From Guptibacillus hwajinpoensis (lineage in GTDB: Bacteria; Bacillota; Bacilli; Bacillales; Guptibacillaceae): a stretch of 64,000 nt of DNA. Shown here piece after piece: positions 15,054-23,202 of the stretch. The notes under the pieces are model-generated. The model made no database searches and was not told the DNA's origin. It saw only the letters and a list, made by a program, of their open reading frames with translations. A program made the translations under genes and the position numbers. The stretch is from assembly GCF_020171785.1 (NCBI RefSeq), contig NZ_JAIVAE010000002.1, positions 186,001 to 250,000 of the forward strand. The letters run 5' to 3'. Each line of letters begins with the position of its first letter. Positions within the stretch are counted from its first letter, which is position 1.

Positions 15054-15875
15054 GTCAGAAATCGAGAGTTTCAGTCTTTTCTCAAGAAAAGTGGCAATCC
15101 CGTCTTCTTCATTTGTTACAGTCACTTCATTTGCGATGTTTTTTAACTCGTCAATTGCATTCCCCATCGCAACGCCTGTACCAGCATATTCAATCATTTC
15201 GAGGTCATTGTCTTCATCACCAAAAGCAATAATTCTCTCTTGAGGAATGTTAAAGTGAGTGGCTAAACGCTGCAAACCGACTGCTTTGTTTAATCCTGCT
15301 CGAACGATCTCGATGATATTTAATGGAGCAGCCCAAACCCTGTGCTCAATCATTTCCGCATGATGGTCTCTTAACATTTGGCGAAGATCCGCAAGCTGTT
15401 GCTCGTGCGGATGAATAAGAAGAGAGGTTGGATCATCCTTAAGATTTTTATGGATTTCCCCAGTGAAAATGGAAGAGTCATTCATAATCATATTTTGCAT
15501 AATAAGCTCATCATGCTGATGCAGGTAAACATCATCAAGCACTTCAGCCATCATGTTTTTTACATTAATATCACTACAGGAAGAAACAATGGATTTCGCC
15601 GTAGTTAATTCCATTGGAGAATGATGAGTTCCAAAAGAGCGATCGAGTGGATGGTGAACAAATGCCCCGTTAAAATTAACGATTGGAGAATCAAGTGCTA
15701 GTTCGTTATAATAGCGAACGCTTGCCCGATAAGGGCGACCTGTTGCAATTGCGACGTGATGACCTTGCCTTTTCGCTTCAAAGATGACAGATTTTGTGCG
15801 TTCTGAAATATTCTTTTCGCTGTTTAACAACGTGCCATCAAGATCAATTGCGATTAGATGCGGTTTAGTTGTCAT
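15036..15875 (-). CDS. yitU: Cof-type HAD-superfamily phosphatase (YitU-like)
   Basis: Haloacid-dehalogenase phosphatase with a C2 cap, probably acting on sugar or coenzyme phosphates such as FMN. Motif I is AIDLDGTLLNSEK with the nucleophile and acid aspartates, motif II IATGRPY, motif III lysine in AGLNKAVGLQ, motif IV FGDEDNDLEMIEY. 279 residues, typical. AAAGGAG is 5 bases before the ATG. Gene order relative to yitT, yitV and yitW matches B. subtilis, which supports the symbol. Confidence 0.88.
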   Translation of the reverse strand: MTTKPHLIAIDLDGTLLNSEKNISERTKSVIFEAKRQGHHVAIATGRPYRASVRYYNELALDSPIVNFNGAFVHHPLDRSFGTHHSPMELTTAKSIVSSCSDINVKNMMAEVLDDVYLHQHDELIMQNMIMNDSSIFTGEIHKNLKDDPTSLLIHPHEQQLADLRQMLRDHHAEMIEHRVWAAPLNIIEIVRAGLNKAVGLQRLATHFNIPQERIIAFGDEDNDLEMIEYAGTGVAMGNAIDELKNIANEVTVTNEEDGIATFLEKRLKLSISDKRQLS

Positions 15876-16070
15876 AGAAACTCCTTTGAAAAGTGTCTTT
15901 TGGTTGTAGCGCTATGCGTCTACAAACTTATTGTACATGGCATAAGATAACGTGTCTATTTTGTAATATTAAAATTTTGACAAGAATGTTAAAAGGATAC
16001 GATAGTCGTTTGAGGAATTATTAAGTAGGGTACACTTTAACTATCATTCCATTGGAGGTGGCAGTCGATT

Positions 16071-16388
16071 ATGACTAAGAAACAAACATGGCTAATATCA
16101 AGTATTGCGGCAGGGACAATCGGCATTTCATCCTATTTACTAAAGGATGAAGAAAAGAGAGCGAAATTAAAGACGAAGGCAAATGGTCTGCGTAAGCAAG
16201 TCTCAAAGAAATTCAGTGATAGCTTGCCAATCGAAAAAGCAGGCAACCCAACAACACCCGATCAATCCGATGATAGCGGAGATAGCAAGATGGTTTATGA
16301 AGGTTCACAGTTTCCAACTCAATATTACAATAAATTAGAAAATATGAAATCAGTTGAAAAAAGTCACGAAGAGCAAGTGAAAAATTAA
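16071..16388 (+). CDS. Small membrane-anchored hypothetical protein (YtxH-like)
   Basis: 105 residues. The N-terminus TWLISSIAAGTIGISSYLL is one hydrophobic segment, followed by a lysine-rich helix (KAKLKTKANGLRKQV pattern) and an acidic, disordered tail. This layout resembles the YtxH stress-protein group but identity is uncertain. GGAGGTGG precedes the ATG. A candidate promoter TTGACA begins near 15976. Ends at a strong terminator. Confidence 0.6.
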   Translation: MTKKQTWLISSIAAGTIGISSYLLKDEEKRAKLKTKANGLRKQVSKKFSDSLPIEKAGNPTTPDQSDDSGDSKMVYEGSQFPTQYYNKLENMKSVEKSHEEQVKN

Positions 16389-16395
16389 GAATTTG

Positions 16396-16425
16396 ACATG
16401 CAAGCTGTGCTTGCATGTTTTTCTT
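16396..16425 (+). terminator. Terminator of the small membrane protein gene
   Basis: The perfect 10-bp stem ACATGCAAGC / GCTTGCATGT with loop TGT is followed by TTTTCTTT. Confidence 0.9.
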
Positions 16426-16508
16426 TGCTATCCTTCCTTCAAATTTCTCATGTAACCAGATGAATGGTACGATAGATAGGACGGTTACTAGAGGAAAGGG
16501 GTAAGCTA

Positions 16509-17276
16509 ATGATTACAATTGTAAATGAATACATAGAGAATATACCCGTTCTACACGTTGTAGACGGTGAACTTGCTGATGAGAAACTTCCGCTCGTTAT
16601 GTTTCAACATGGTTTTACTAGCGCAAAAGAACATAATCTACATATTGCCTACCTTCTAGCTGAAGAAGGGTATCGCGTACTTCTTCCTGACGCTGTTCAT
16701 CACGGAGAACGCGAAAATGATCTATCAGGGAAAAAGCGTCAGTATGTGTTTTGGGAAATTGTCATTCAAAGCTTAACGGAGCTTGACCAACTGAGACAGC
16801 ACTTTGTTGATCGAAATCTTGTTCAAGAAGATCGAATTGGCATGTCCGGCACTTCAATGGGAGGCATACTAACATTTGGGGCGCTGACGCAATATCCTTG
16901 GATTAAAACAGCCGTTTCCTTAATGGGGTCGCCGTCTTATTTTAAACTGGCGAACGCTCAAATTCGCTATTTGAAAGAAGAAGGATTCAGTCTTCCGATT
17001 TCTGAAGAAGAAATGAGAAAACAAATTGAAGGTTTACAGTCTTATGACCTTTCTTTACAAGAAGACAAACTGGATGGTCGTCCACTCATGATGTGGCATA
17101 GTACAGTAGATAAGGTCGTTCCTTATACCCTTACGTATGATTTCTATCACCAGATTAAACCGCTCTATGAAGGGAAGGAAGAGCATCTTAAATTTATTAA
17201 AGATGAGACTTCCGGTCATAAAGTTTCACGAGAAGCTGTTCTTGCTTTAGTGGACTGGTTTAAAACTCATTTATAG
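16509..17276 (+). CDS. yitV: Alpha/beta hydrolase, YitV-like esterase
   Basis: Serine hydrolase of the dienelactone-hydrolase/esterase type. The oxyanion region is MFQHGFTSAK, the nucleophile elbow is GTSMGG, the acid lies near HSTVDKVVPY, and the histidine is in ETSGHKVS. 255 residues, complete, without signal peptide, so cytoplasmic. AAAGGGG lies upstream of the ATG. Followed by yitW as in B. subtilis. Confidence 0.9.
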   Translation: MITIVNEYIENIPVLHVVDGELADEKLPLVMFQHGFTSAKEHNLHIAYLLAEEGYRVLLPDAVHHGERENDLSGKKRQYVFWEIVIQSLTELDQLRQHFVDRNLVQEDRIGMSGTSMGGILTFGALTQYPWIKTAVSLMGSPSYFKLANAQIRYLKEEGFSLPISEEEMRKQIEGLQSYDLSLQEDKLDGRPLMMWHSTVDKVVPYTLTYDFYHQIKPLYEGKEEHLKFIKDETSGHKVSREAVLALVDWFKTHL

Positions 17277-17357
17277 AATTAAGCCTTTTCGGTTTAAGTT
17301 AAATCTGAATTTGTTATAATGAAAGTTGGAAGCACATGTATGAAAGGAGAGATTTCA

Positions 17358-17678
17358 ATGTCTGATCAAACAGATCAAGAAATGAGAGATAAATTATTTG
17401 AAGCTCTGGAGAATGTCATTGACCCTGAGCTTGGGATAGATATCGTAAATCTAGGCCTCGTCTACGAAGCCGATCTTAATGATGAAGGTGTCGCTCAAGT
17501 CGTTATGACGTTAACTGCAATGGGTTGCCCATTAGCAGGTACAATTGTTAACGATGTAAAACGCGCACTATCCGATGTGGAGGAAGTGAACGATGCTGAT
17601 GTTAACATCGTTTGGAATCCACCATGGTCGAAAGACAACATGTCACGTTATGCAAAAATCGCACTTGGCATTACATGA
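17358..17678 (+). CDS. yitW: MIP18/DUF59 iron-sulfur cluster assembly factor (YitW-like)
   Basis: SufT-type maturation factor for iron-sulfur proteins. DUF59 core ENVIDPELGIDIVNLGLVY, then LTAMGCPLAGTI with the conserved reactive cysteine, and the WNPPWSKDNMS ending. 106 residues from ATG at 17358 (GAAAGGAG upstream); an ORF start at 17319 has no ribosome site and non-family residues. B. subtilis YitW is about this size. Likely read with yitV. Confidence 0.92.
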   Translation: MSDQTDQEMRDKLFEALENVIDPELGIDIVNLGLVYEADLNDEGVAQVVMTLTAMGCPLAGTIVNDVKRALSDVEEVNDADVNIVWNPPWSKDNMSRYAKIALGIT

Positions 17679-17682
17679 TTAG

Positions 17683-17714
17683 AAAAGGAAGAGGGGCTCC
17701 CTCTTCCTTTTTAT
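17683..17714 (+). terminator. Terminator of yitW
   Basis: AAAAGGAAGAGGG / CCCTCTTCCTTTTT hairpin directly after the stop. Confidence 0.9.
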
Positions 17715-17751
17715 TTTAAGTTTTGTGAGCAATTATAGTAAAATGACGTTT

Positions 17752-19431
17752 CTATTCTGTGCGTTCCACGACAATTTTTTCGCTAATCATCTTCCAAATC
17801 GCAGGGTCTTCCATCCCAAGTCGCCATAAGGCAACACCCTGGACACCAAGTTCATCGGCTAACCGAATTTTTGCTTCAATACTCTGTTCGTTTTCAAACC
17901 AGACTTCGTGCTTATTTCCTTCCTCATCTGTATAGCGAAAGAAAGGTGTTTTCCGTTCTTCATCAAATTCGACTTCGGCGTTGTACTTCTTTTTTAACTT
18001 CATTGCCATATCATAAGTGACGTACGTGCTTTTTTCTTTATCAAGATTAAAATCAAAACCAAACACAGAAATAGCGGATACTAACTTTTCAGGAGGAATT
18101 CTCGTTTTGGCATATGTCATGACTTTCTCCATCCACCCGGCGGTCACGGCAGGACCTGGAGGGCTACCTGGCCAGCCAAATTCGTTATAAAGCATCACGA
18201 TAAATTGATCAACAGCTTTGCCAATCTCAGCATAATTAAATGGATCTGAAAATGGATTAACGAGTTCATCTGAAGCTCTTGAAGGAACACTTGCTGAGAA
18301 GAAATACCCTTTTTTACGAAGCTCTTCTCCGATTGTCTGGTAAAGAAGCGTTAGTTTATCCGCATCTTCAATATAGACGTCTTCAATGTCAATATCGACC
18401 CCATCAAAATTATATTTTTCGATTAATTTAACGAGATTTTTTGCAAATGCTTTTCGGTTTTCCTCGCTTGAAACGAGTGTCTGAACTACCTTCTTACTTG
18501 GTTCGGTGTCGCCCCTTTTATACAGTAAGTTATGCACAACAGGCATGATTTTAATGTTTTGATCATGGGCAAGCTGCACGAGTTTCTCAATTTCTCTATC
18601 GCTAAACTTGCCGAACTTCTCAATTGTTGTGGGGTTCTCCTGGCTGATCCGAAAAAGAAACAGAGCTAGCTGAGAAAGGTCGGATCGATTTGAAACAAAT
18701 GATTTATAAGAAGAAGGGAGCGACGGGCCTTCTTCAAGCGTATAGTAACCGATAATTCGCGATACTGGCTTTTCATCTCCATACGCTTTAAATGTAACGA
18801 GGCTATCTGCTATCCACCCAGTCGTACCATCATATAACTGCACTTTGTACCAATTTCCCCGAATACCTTCAACCGCAAGCTTTGCTCCAGTTCTCATTTG
18901 AGCAATGATGTTATACCCTTTGCCTGGGCCAGTTCTTACGTTCGCTCGGTCAGCTTTTACAACGACTTCTGTATATACTGGAATTTTCAATGTTTGACCT
19001 ATGGAGAGCGCATCTGATGTTAAATCATTCAACACCTGAATACTTTGAGCGGTCGTACCATAATTTTTGGCAATGGTGTATAGACTGTCTCCTGCTTTTA
19101 CTGTATAGTCAATGCGCATTGATCGAGAACGGTTTAGTGGCAGTTCAAGGTGCTGACCAACATAAATAAGGTTAGATGGCAGTTGATTTAGCTCTCTAAC
19201 TTCTTCAACTGGAACACGGTAATCTTCTGAAATACTTAATAATGTATCACCCTGTTTCACGGTATACGTATGGTTAGTTGAAGAAGAGGGGATGCGTAGC
19301 ATTTGTCCAACGTAAATGATATTTGAATTAAGCTGGTTCATTTGCTTGATTTCGTTCACGGATTGATCGTGCGATTCTGCAATTTTAAGCAGCGTATCGC
19401 CAGGCTTAACCCAATATTCTTTTTGAGGCAT
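17752..19431 (-). CDS. LysM-SH3b-GH18 peptidoglycan/spore-cortex hydrolase
   Basis: Wall-binding glycoside hydrolase family 18 protein. Three LysM repeats (about residues 4-48, 54-98, 108-152; each with GDTL/GDSL and VGQ/IGQ-LxIP), an SH3-like domain (about 155-215, ANVRTGPGKGYN and TGWIADSLV), then GH18 (about 222-555) with the catalytic DGVDIDIE (D343-E350). No signal peptide, as in spore proteins SleL/YaaH and YdhD, which are made in the mother cell; that role is inferred. Start ATG at 19431 follows AAAGGAG by 8 bases; a longer ORF to 19479 is not supported. The SH3 insert is unusual beside SleL, which has two LysM and GH18. Confidence 0.9.
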   Translation of the reverse strand: MPQKEYWVKPGDTLLKIAESHDQSVNEIKQMNQLNSNIIYVGQMLRIPSSSTNHTYTVKQGDTLLSISEDYRVPVEEVRELNQLPSNLIYVGQHLELPLNRSRSMRIDYTVKAGDSLYTIAKNYGTTAQSIQVLNDLTSDALSIGQTLKIPVYTEVVVKADRANVRTGPGKGYNIIAQMRTGAKLAVEGIRGNWYKVQLYDGTTGWIADSLVTFKAYGDEKPVSRIIGYYTLEEGPSLPSSYKSFVSNRSDLSQLALFLFRISQENPTTIEKFGKFSDREIEKLVQLAHDQNIKIMPVVHNLLYKRGDTEPSKKVVQTLVSSEENRKAFAKNLVKLIEKYNFDGVDIDIEDVYIEDADKLTLLYQTIGEELRKKGYFFSASVPSRASDELVNPFSDPFNYAEIGKAVDQFIVMLYNEFGWPGSPPGPAVTAGWMEKVMTYAKTRIPPEKLVSAISVFGFDFNLDKEKSTYVTYDMAMKLKKKYNAEVEFDEERKTPFFRYTDEEGNKHEVWFENEQSIEAKIRLADELGVQGVALWRLGMEDPAIWKMISEKIVVERTE

Positions 19432-19570
19432 GATCATCACTCCTTTCCATATAAGATGCATCACTAACAATCTATTCACGGCCTTCTTTATTCATTCGAG
19501 TTTTCCATTTAAACGAAATGAGCGAATTTTTGTTACAATGAAAAGGAAATTGTGAACAGATGGAGATGAG

Positions 19571-20833
19571 ATGATGGTCGAGAGAAGAAAACCAATCACA
19601 GTGGAAGAAGCTGTTCAAAAGGTAATGAACCTCTCCTATGAAGGAACGCTTGAAACAGTGCTACTAGAAGAGAGCGATGGGCGCCATCTCGGAGTCGACG
19701 TCAAAGCCGATCATGATGTGCCACCATTTGATCGTTCCCCTTATGATGGCTTTGCGATCCGAGCGGAAGATACATATGAAGCTTCGAAAGATAACCCAAT
19801 TACATTGAAAGTTATTGAAGAAATTGGAGCAGGCACTGTGGCCTCCAAAGTCCCTCAGAAAAACGAGGCGATTCGTATTATGACGGGGGCCGCTATACCT
19901 GAAGGGACGAATGCAGTGATCATGCTTGAACTTGTTCAAGAAATCGAGGAAGAAGGTCAGCCATTCATTCAGGTGAAGCGAAAAGTAGCTAAGGGAGACA
20001 ACCTTTCTTTACGTGGAGAAGATACACAGGAAGGAACCGTACTTATTGAAAAAGGGAGTCTCATTACGCCTGGCGTGAAGGCGCTTCTTGCAACATTTGG
20101 ATATGCAAACGTTCCAGTTGCTCGTAAACCTGAAGTAGGTATATACGCTACTGGTACAGAACTATTGGATCCTGATCAAGCGCTTCAACCAGGAAAGATA
20201 CGGAATAGTAATTCACCTATGATCGAAGGACAGGTAAAGGAGGCGGGAGCAACACCGCTTTACTTTGGAAAATTAGAGGATAACTTTGAAACGAGTTTTT
20301 CATCAATCAAAGCTGCGTTGACAAAAGTAGATTTTCTCATTACAACAGGAGGCGTATCGGTTGGGGATTATGATTACCTTCCTGCGATCTATGAGAAATT
20401 AGGGGCCACGGTGTTATTTAATAAAGTAGGTATGAGACCGGGTAGTGTGACGACGGTTGCTGAATGGAATGGGAAATTACTATTTGGTCTGTCAGGTAAT
20501 CCTTCTGCCTGTTTTGTAGGCTTTGAGTTATTTGCAAGACCCATCATTAAGCGTGCGCTCTTTTCGAAGTATCCTTATCGCATGAAAAGCCAGGGAGAGC
20601 TATTAATGAACTTTCCAAAACCTAACCCGTTCACAAGGTTTGTCCGAAGTAGAGTAGAGGAGAAAAACGGTCGACTTTATGTGAAACCAACGGGACTTGA
20701 TAAATCAGGAAGCGTGACCTCTCTGGCCGAAGCAAATGCTTTTGTCGTATTACCAGGAGGAACACGTGGATTCGAGGCTGGAGATACAGTCGAACTACTC
20801 CATCTTCGTGAGAATGGATCAGCTACGTGGTAA
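19571..20833 (+). CDS. moeA: Molybdopterin molybdenumtransferase MoeA
   Basis: Inserts molybdate into adenylated molybdopterin. Conserved PPFDRSPYDGFAIRA, RIMTGAAIPEG, the TTGGVSVGDYDYLP loop and LSGNPSACFVGFELF are all visible. 420 residues, full length. Start ATG with GGAGATGAG upstream (second ATG at 19574 also possible). First gene of moeA-mobB-moaE-moaD, with mobB overlapping by 7 bases. The operon gives part of the cofactor pathway; moaA, moaB/C and mobA must lie elsewhere. Confidence 0.96.
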   Translation: MMVERRKPITVEEAVQKVMNLSYEGTLETVLLEESDGRHLGVDVKADHDVPPFDRSPYDGFAIRAEDTYEASKDNPITLKVIEEIGAGTVASKVPQKNEAIRIMTGAAIPEGTNAVIMLELVQEIEEEGQPFIQVKRKVAKGDNLSLRGEDTQEGTVLIEKGSLITPGVKALLATFGYANVPVARKPEVGIYATGTELLDPDQALQPGKIRNSNSPMIEGQVKEAGATPLYFGKLEDNFETSFSSIKAALTKVDFLITTGGVSVGDYDYLPAIYEKLGATVLFNKVGMRPGSVTTVAEWNGKLLFGLSGNPSACFVGFELFARPIIKRALFSKYPYRMKSQGELLMNFPKPNPFTRFVRSRVEEKNGRLYVKPTGLDKSGSVTSLAEANAFVVLPGGTRGFEAGDTVELLHLRENGSATW

Positions 20834-21333
20834 AAACGCCGGTGATTCAGGTTGTAGGTTACCAAAATAGCGGGAAGACGCTTTTTGCTGAAAAATTGAT
20901 TGAACAAGCGTCATCACACGGCATAAAGGTTGGCGTGATTAAGCATCATGGACACGGAACACCTGACGTATATGATGAGAAAAAAGATACAGGACGCCAT
21001 CGGAATGCTGGAGCCGTTGTCACGGGGGTTAGCGGCGGCGGAATGGTATCCATTCATGCAACGCAGGGAAGCGAATGGGAACTTGAACAGTTAATTCGTT
21101 TATACGATTCATTTGATCTTGATTTTATTTTAGTGGAAGGGTTCAAAGAAGAGAGCTATCCAAAGATTGTGCTTTTAAGAAATAAAGATGATCTTCACTT
21201 GTTAAACAAAACTAATATCATTGGAACGATTGTGAAAGAAGCTCACGATGTTTCGGTTGATCATAGCTACTTATATGATCGAATGAACGACTGTATAGAA
21301 GATGTGTTGAAGCATGTTAGGAGAGGGTATTAA
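20827..21333 (+). CDS. mobB: Molybdopterin-guanine dinucleotide biosynthesis protein MobB
   Basis: P-loop GTPase partner of MobA in guanylating the molybdenum cofactor. Walker A VVGYQNSGKT, conserved VGVIKHHGH, DTGRHRNAGA and VEGFKEESYPKI. 168 residues. GTG start overlaps the moeA stop, so translation is coupled. Its stop codon shares a base with the moaE start (TAATG). Confidence 0.95.
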   Translation: MVKTPVIQVVGYQNSGKTLFAEKLIEQASSHGIKVGVIKHHGHGTPDVYDEKKDTGRHRNAGAVVTGVSGGGMVSIHATQGSEWELEQLIRLYDSFDLDFILVEGFKEESYPKIVLLRNKDDLHLLNKTNIIGTIVKEAHDVSVDHSYLYDRMNDCIEDVLKHVRRGY

Positions 21334-21794
21334 TGGAATATTATAAGATAACTTCTGAAGAGATTGATGTTAATCAAGTCATAACTAGCGTGATCCGTCC
21401 TGAAGCCGGAGCAATCAACACGTTTATTGGCACGGTTAGAGAATTTACTGGTGAAAAGCAGACCGTTTCGCTACAGTATGAAGCCTATCCTTCTATGGCT
21501 GAAAAACAGCTGAAACGAATCGGAATAGAAATTCGCGAGCAGTGGCCGAATGTCCAAACGTCGATTGTTCATCGAATCGGAAAATTAGCTATTAGTGATA
21601 TTGCTGTTGTGATTGCTGTCGCATCCCCTCATCGAGCAGAAAGTTATGAAGCAAGTCGCTATGCGATTGAGCGAATCAAGGAAATAGTCCCAATTTGGAA
21701 AAAGGAATACTGGACGGATGGGCAAGAATGGATAGGAGATCAGCTTGAAAATACGGCATACAAAAATGGAGCACCGAAGGAGGAGAAAGAATGA
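21333..21794 (+). CDS. moaE: Molybdopterin synthase catalytic subunit MoaE
   Basis: Large subunit of molybdopterin synthase, which transfers sulfur from thiocarboxylated MoaD. Motifs GTVREFTG, LQYEAYPSMAEKQL, HRIGKLAISD, VASPHRAESYEA and the catalytic-lysine stretch PIWKKEYWTDG. 153 residues. Overlaps mobB by one base and moaD by four, so a tightly coupled operon. Confidence 0.96.
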   Translation: MEYYKITSEEIDVNQVITSVIRPEAGAINTFIGTVREFTGEKQTVSLQYEAYPSMAEKQLKRIGIEIREQWPNVQTSIVHRIGKLAISDIAVVIAVASPHRAESYEASRYAIERIKEIVPIWKKEYWTDGQEWIGDQLENTAYKNGAPKEEKE

Positions 21795-22024
21795 TTACTG
21801 TTCTTTTCTTTGCAAAACAGCAGGAACAACTTGGTTTGGAAAAGGTAGAGCGCTCTGAATCAAAGCTCCCTGTTTCTGAGCTGAAACAAAAACTGATAGA
21901 GGATTATCCTGAGCTTTCTCTTGCTAATACGATGACAGCGATTAATGAAGAGTATGCGGAAGAAGATCAAATCATAAACGATCGCGATGTTGTCGCGTTT
22001 ATTCCACCGGTTAGTGGAGGCTAA
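21791..22024 (+). CDS. moaD: Molybdopterin synthase sulfur-carrier subunit MoaD
   Basis: Ubiquitin-fold sulfur carrier, 77 residues, ending in the required diglycine (IPPVSGG). Starts within the end of moaE (ATGA) behind AAGGAGGAG. Ends the operon before a terminator. Confidence 0.95.
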   Translation: MITVLFFAKQQEQLGLEKVERSESKLPVSELKQKLIEDYPELSLANTMTAINEEYAEEDQIINDRDVVAFIPPVSGG

Positions 22025-22029
22025 GTATC

Positions 22030-22054
22030 AAAACACCCAAATGGGTGTTTTTTG
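22030..22054 (+). terminator. Terminator of the moeA operon
   Basis: AAACACCC / GGGTGTTT hairpin followed by a T-run, 6 bases after the moaD stop. Confidence 0.88.
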
Positions 22055-22077
22055 TTTGAGAAGGTGTTTGAGGCGTT

Positions 22078-22178
22078 TCGCGGATATATTCGTGTTTTCG
22101 CGGAATTATCAACCAAATTCGCGGAATAAATCAGAATATCGCGGAATTATTTAAAATATCGCGGAATTGATGGGCGAA
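22078..22178. repeat. Five-unit phased TCGCGGAATT array
   Basis: TCGCGG begins at 22078, 22098, 22119, 22139 and 22159, that is every 20-21 bases, close to two helical turns. The unit is roughly TCGCGGAATTAT plus an AT-rich spacer; units 2 and 4 match best. No reading frame runs through it. It lies between the moeA terminator and a copy of the dispersed hairpin repeat. Confidence 0.8.
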
Positions 22179-22199
22179 AAGGGTGTGATATTAGCGATT

Positions 22200-22384
22200 C
22201 GCTCGGCTTTACATGAGATCCAGCTACAGTGACCGAGTGTCTAAACGCCCACTTCCGCTTTTTGCGAGATCCAGCTACGACTCGCAGAAACTGCGATATT
22301 TCACTCTTTCACCAGAACACAAAGGGCGTGTTCTAGTTCAAGAGTTCCAATATCTCCGTTTCTAAACGCTCGTCTCCGCTTTTC
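22200..22384 (+). repeat. Dispersed hairpin repeat, copies D1 (partial) and D2
   Basis: D1 (about 22200-22261) has the GAGATCCAGCTACAG left edge and GTGTCTAAACGCCCACTTCC right edge but no central hairpin. D2 (about 22262-22384) is a full unit whose four-tier hairpin (22286-22363) has arms AGAAAC/GTTTCT, GATATT/AATATC, ACTCTT/AAGAGT and AGAACAC/GTGTTCT around loop AAAGGGC. It is nearly the reverse complement of copy A1 at 12 kb and abuts the end of the fnr-like gene. Confidence 0.82.
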
Positions 22385-23074
22385 TTATAACCTACAAATC
22401 GTGATTGGGCAGTCTTCGCAGTGGATGGCGCAGCGGAGGAATTCGAGGTTGTGGATGGTGATGATTCCTTGTTTGACTGAGACAATGTTGGCTTTTTTTA
22501 GTTCGCTTAGGATACGGTTGACGCTTTCTCTTGTAAGACCGCAGAAGTTGCCTAATTCTTGATTGGTCAGGGGAATGTCGATTAGGATGTCGTCGTTTTT
22601 TTTGACGCCGTATGTATTGGATAGACGAATTAAAGTAGAGTAGAGAGCTCCTTTTTTTCCATGTAACAATAGATCTCGGAACTTAGATTGGTTTTTTCTA
22701 AAGTTTTCACCCATAAATTTCATGAACTGTGTGGCGAGGGTGGCATCGGTGGTTAATGTTTCTTCAAGGTGGGCCTGTTTAACGAATGTAGCTTTCACTT
22801 TATCAACCGCCCAGGCATTTGCAGAAAAGTTAAGCTGCCCTGTATAAAGCGCAAGTTCTCCGATAAGATCACCAGGCTGACAAATTTGAAGCGTTAGTTC
22901 TCTGCCTTCGGAGGTCAGTTTGTTTAATCGCACGTTTCCAGACTGTATAAGAAAAAGCCGATCCGCTTTCATCCCATCCATATAAAGTGGTTCGTCTTTT
23001 TGAAATGAAATTGATTCGCCTTCTTCAGCAATCCACTTTTTTAGTGCATCAGAGTTGATCGTATCTTTTTTCAT
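22385..23074 (-). CDS. fnr: Crp/Fnr-family regulator with C-terminal iron-sulfur cysteines
   Basis: Cyclic-nucleotide-fold regulator with a winged helix. The cAMP-like fold (GDLIGELALY) occupies residues 20-120 and the helix-turn-helix is NQELGNFCGLTRESVNRILS (about 171-190). The tail carries C215, C219, C222 and C227. The C-x2-C-x4-C spacing equals the [4Fe-4S] ligands of B. subtilis Fnr, and D134 in RDLLLHG may be the fourth ligand. An oxygen-sensing role is inferred and fits the adjacent molybdopterin operon, needed by nitrate reductase. 229 residues. The stop codon touches the repeat copy. Confidence 0.85.
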   Translation of the reverse strand: MKKDTINSDALKKWIAEEGESISFQKDEPLYMDGMKADRLFLIQSGNVRLNKLTSEGRELTLQICQPGDLIGELALYTGQLNFSANAWAVDKVKATFVKQAHLEETLTTDATLATQFMKFMGENFRKNQSKFRDLLLHGKKGALYSTLIRLSNTYGVKKNDDILIDIPLTNQELGNFCGLTRESVNRILSELKKANIVSVKQGIITIHNLEFLRCAIHCEDCPITICRL

Positions 23075-23104
23075 TTTCAGCCTCCCTGGATCAATTTACG
23101 TACT

Positions 23105-23134
23105 ATTATCCCACGTTACCTTTCTCCACTACAA
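23105..23134 (-). promoter_or_regulatory. Candidate promoter of the fnr-like gene
   Basis: On the minus strand, TTGTAG (23134-23129), an 18-base spacer and GATAAT (23110-23105) form a plausible sigma-A promoter about 30 bases before the coding start. Confidence 0.45.
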
Positions 23135-23152
23135 CCATCATTTCCTTGTAGT
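23128..23152. promoter_or_regulatory. Inverted repeat overlapping the fnr -35 (possible operator)
   Basis: Perfect 7-base arms ACTACAA and TTGTAGT are separated by 11 bases, and the downstream arm overlaps the proposed -35. It is not the usual Fnr/Crp box (TGTGA-N6-TCACA). Confidence 0.4.
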
Positions 23153-23178
23153 TGTCATATTCTATGTTATAACGCATA

Positions 23179-23202
23179 TAAAAAAACCGGCATTAGCCGG
23201 TT
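23179..23202 (-). terminator. Terminator of uppP
   Basis: On the minus strand AACCGGC-TAAT-GCCGGTT is followed by TTTTT. The left arm overlaps the stop codon. Confidence 0.88.

Noticed and set aside
22078-22384. CRISPR array
   Set aside because: The TCGCGG repeats are short, degenerate and have no unique 30-base spacers; no cas genes are nearby.
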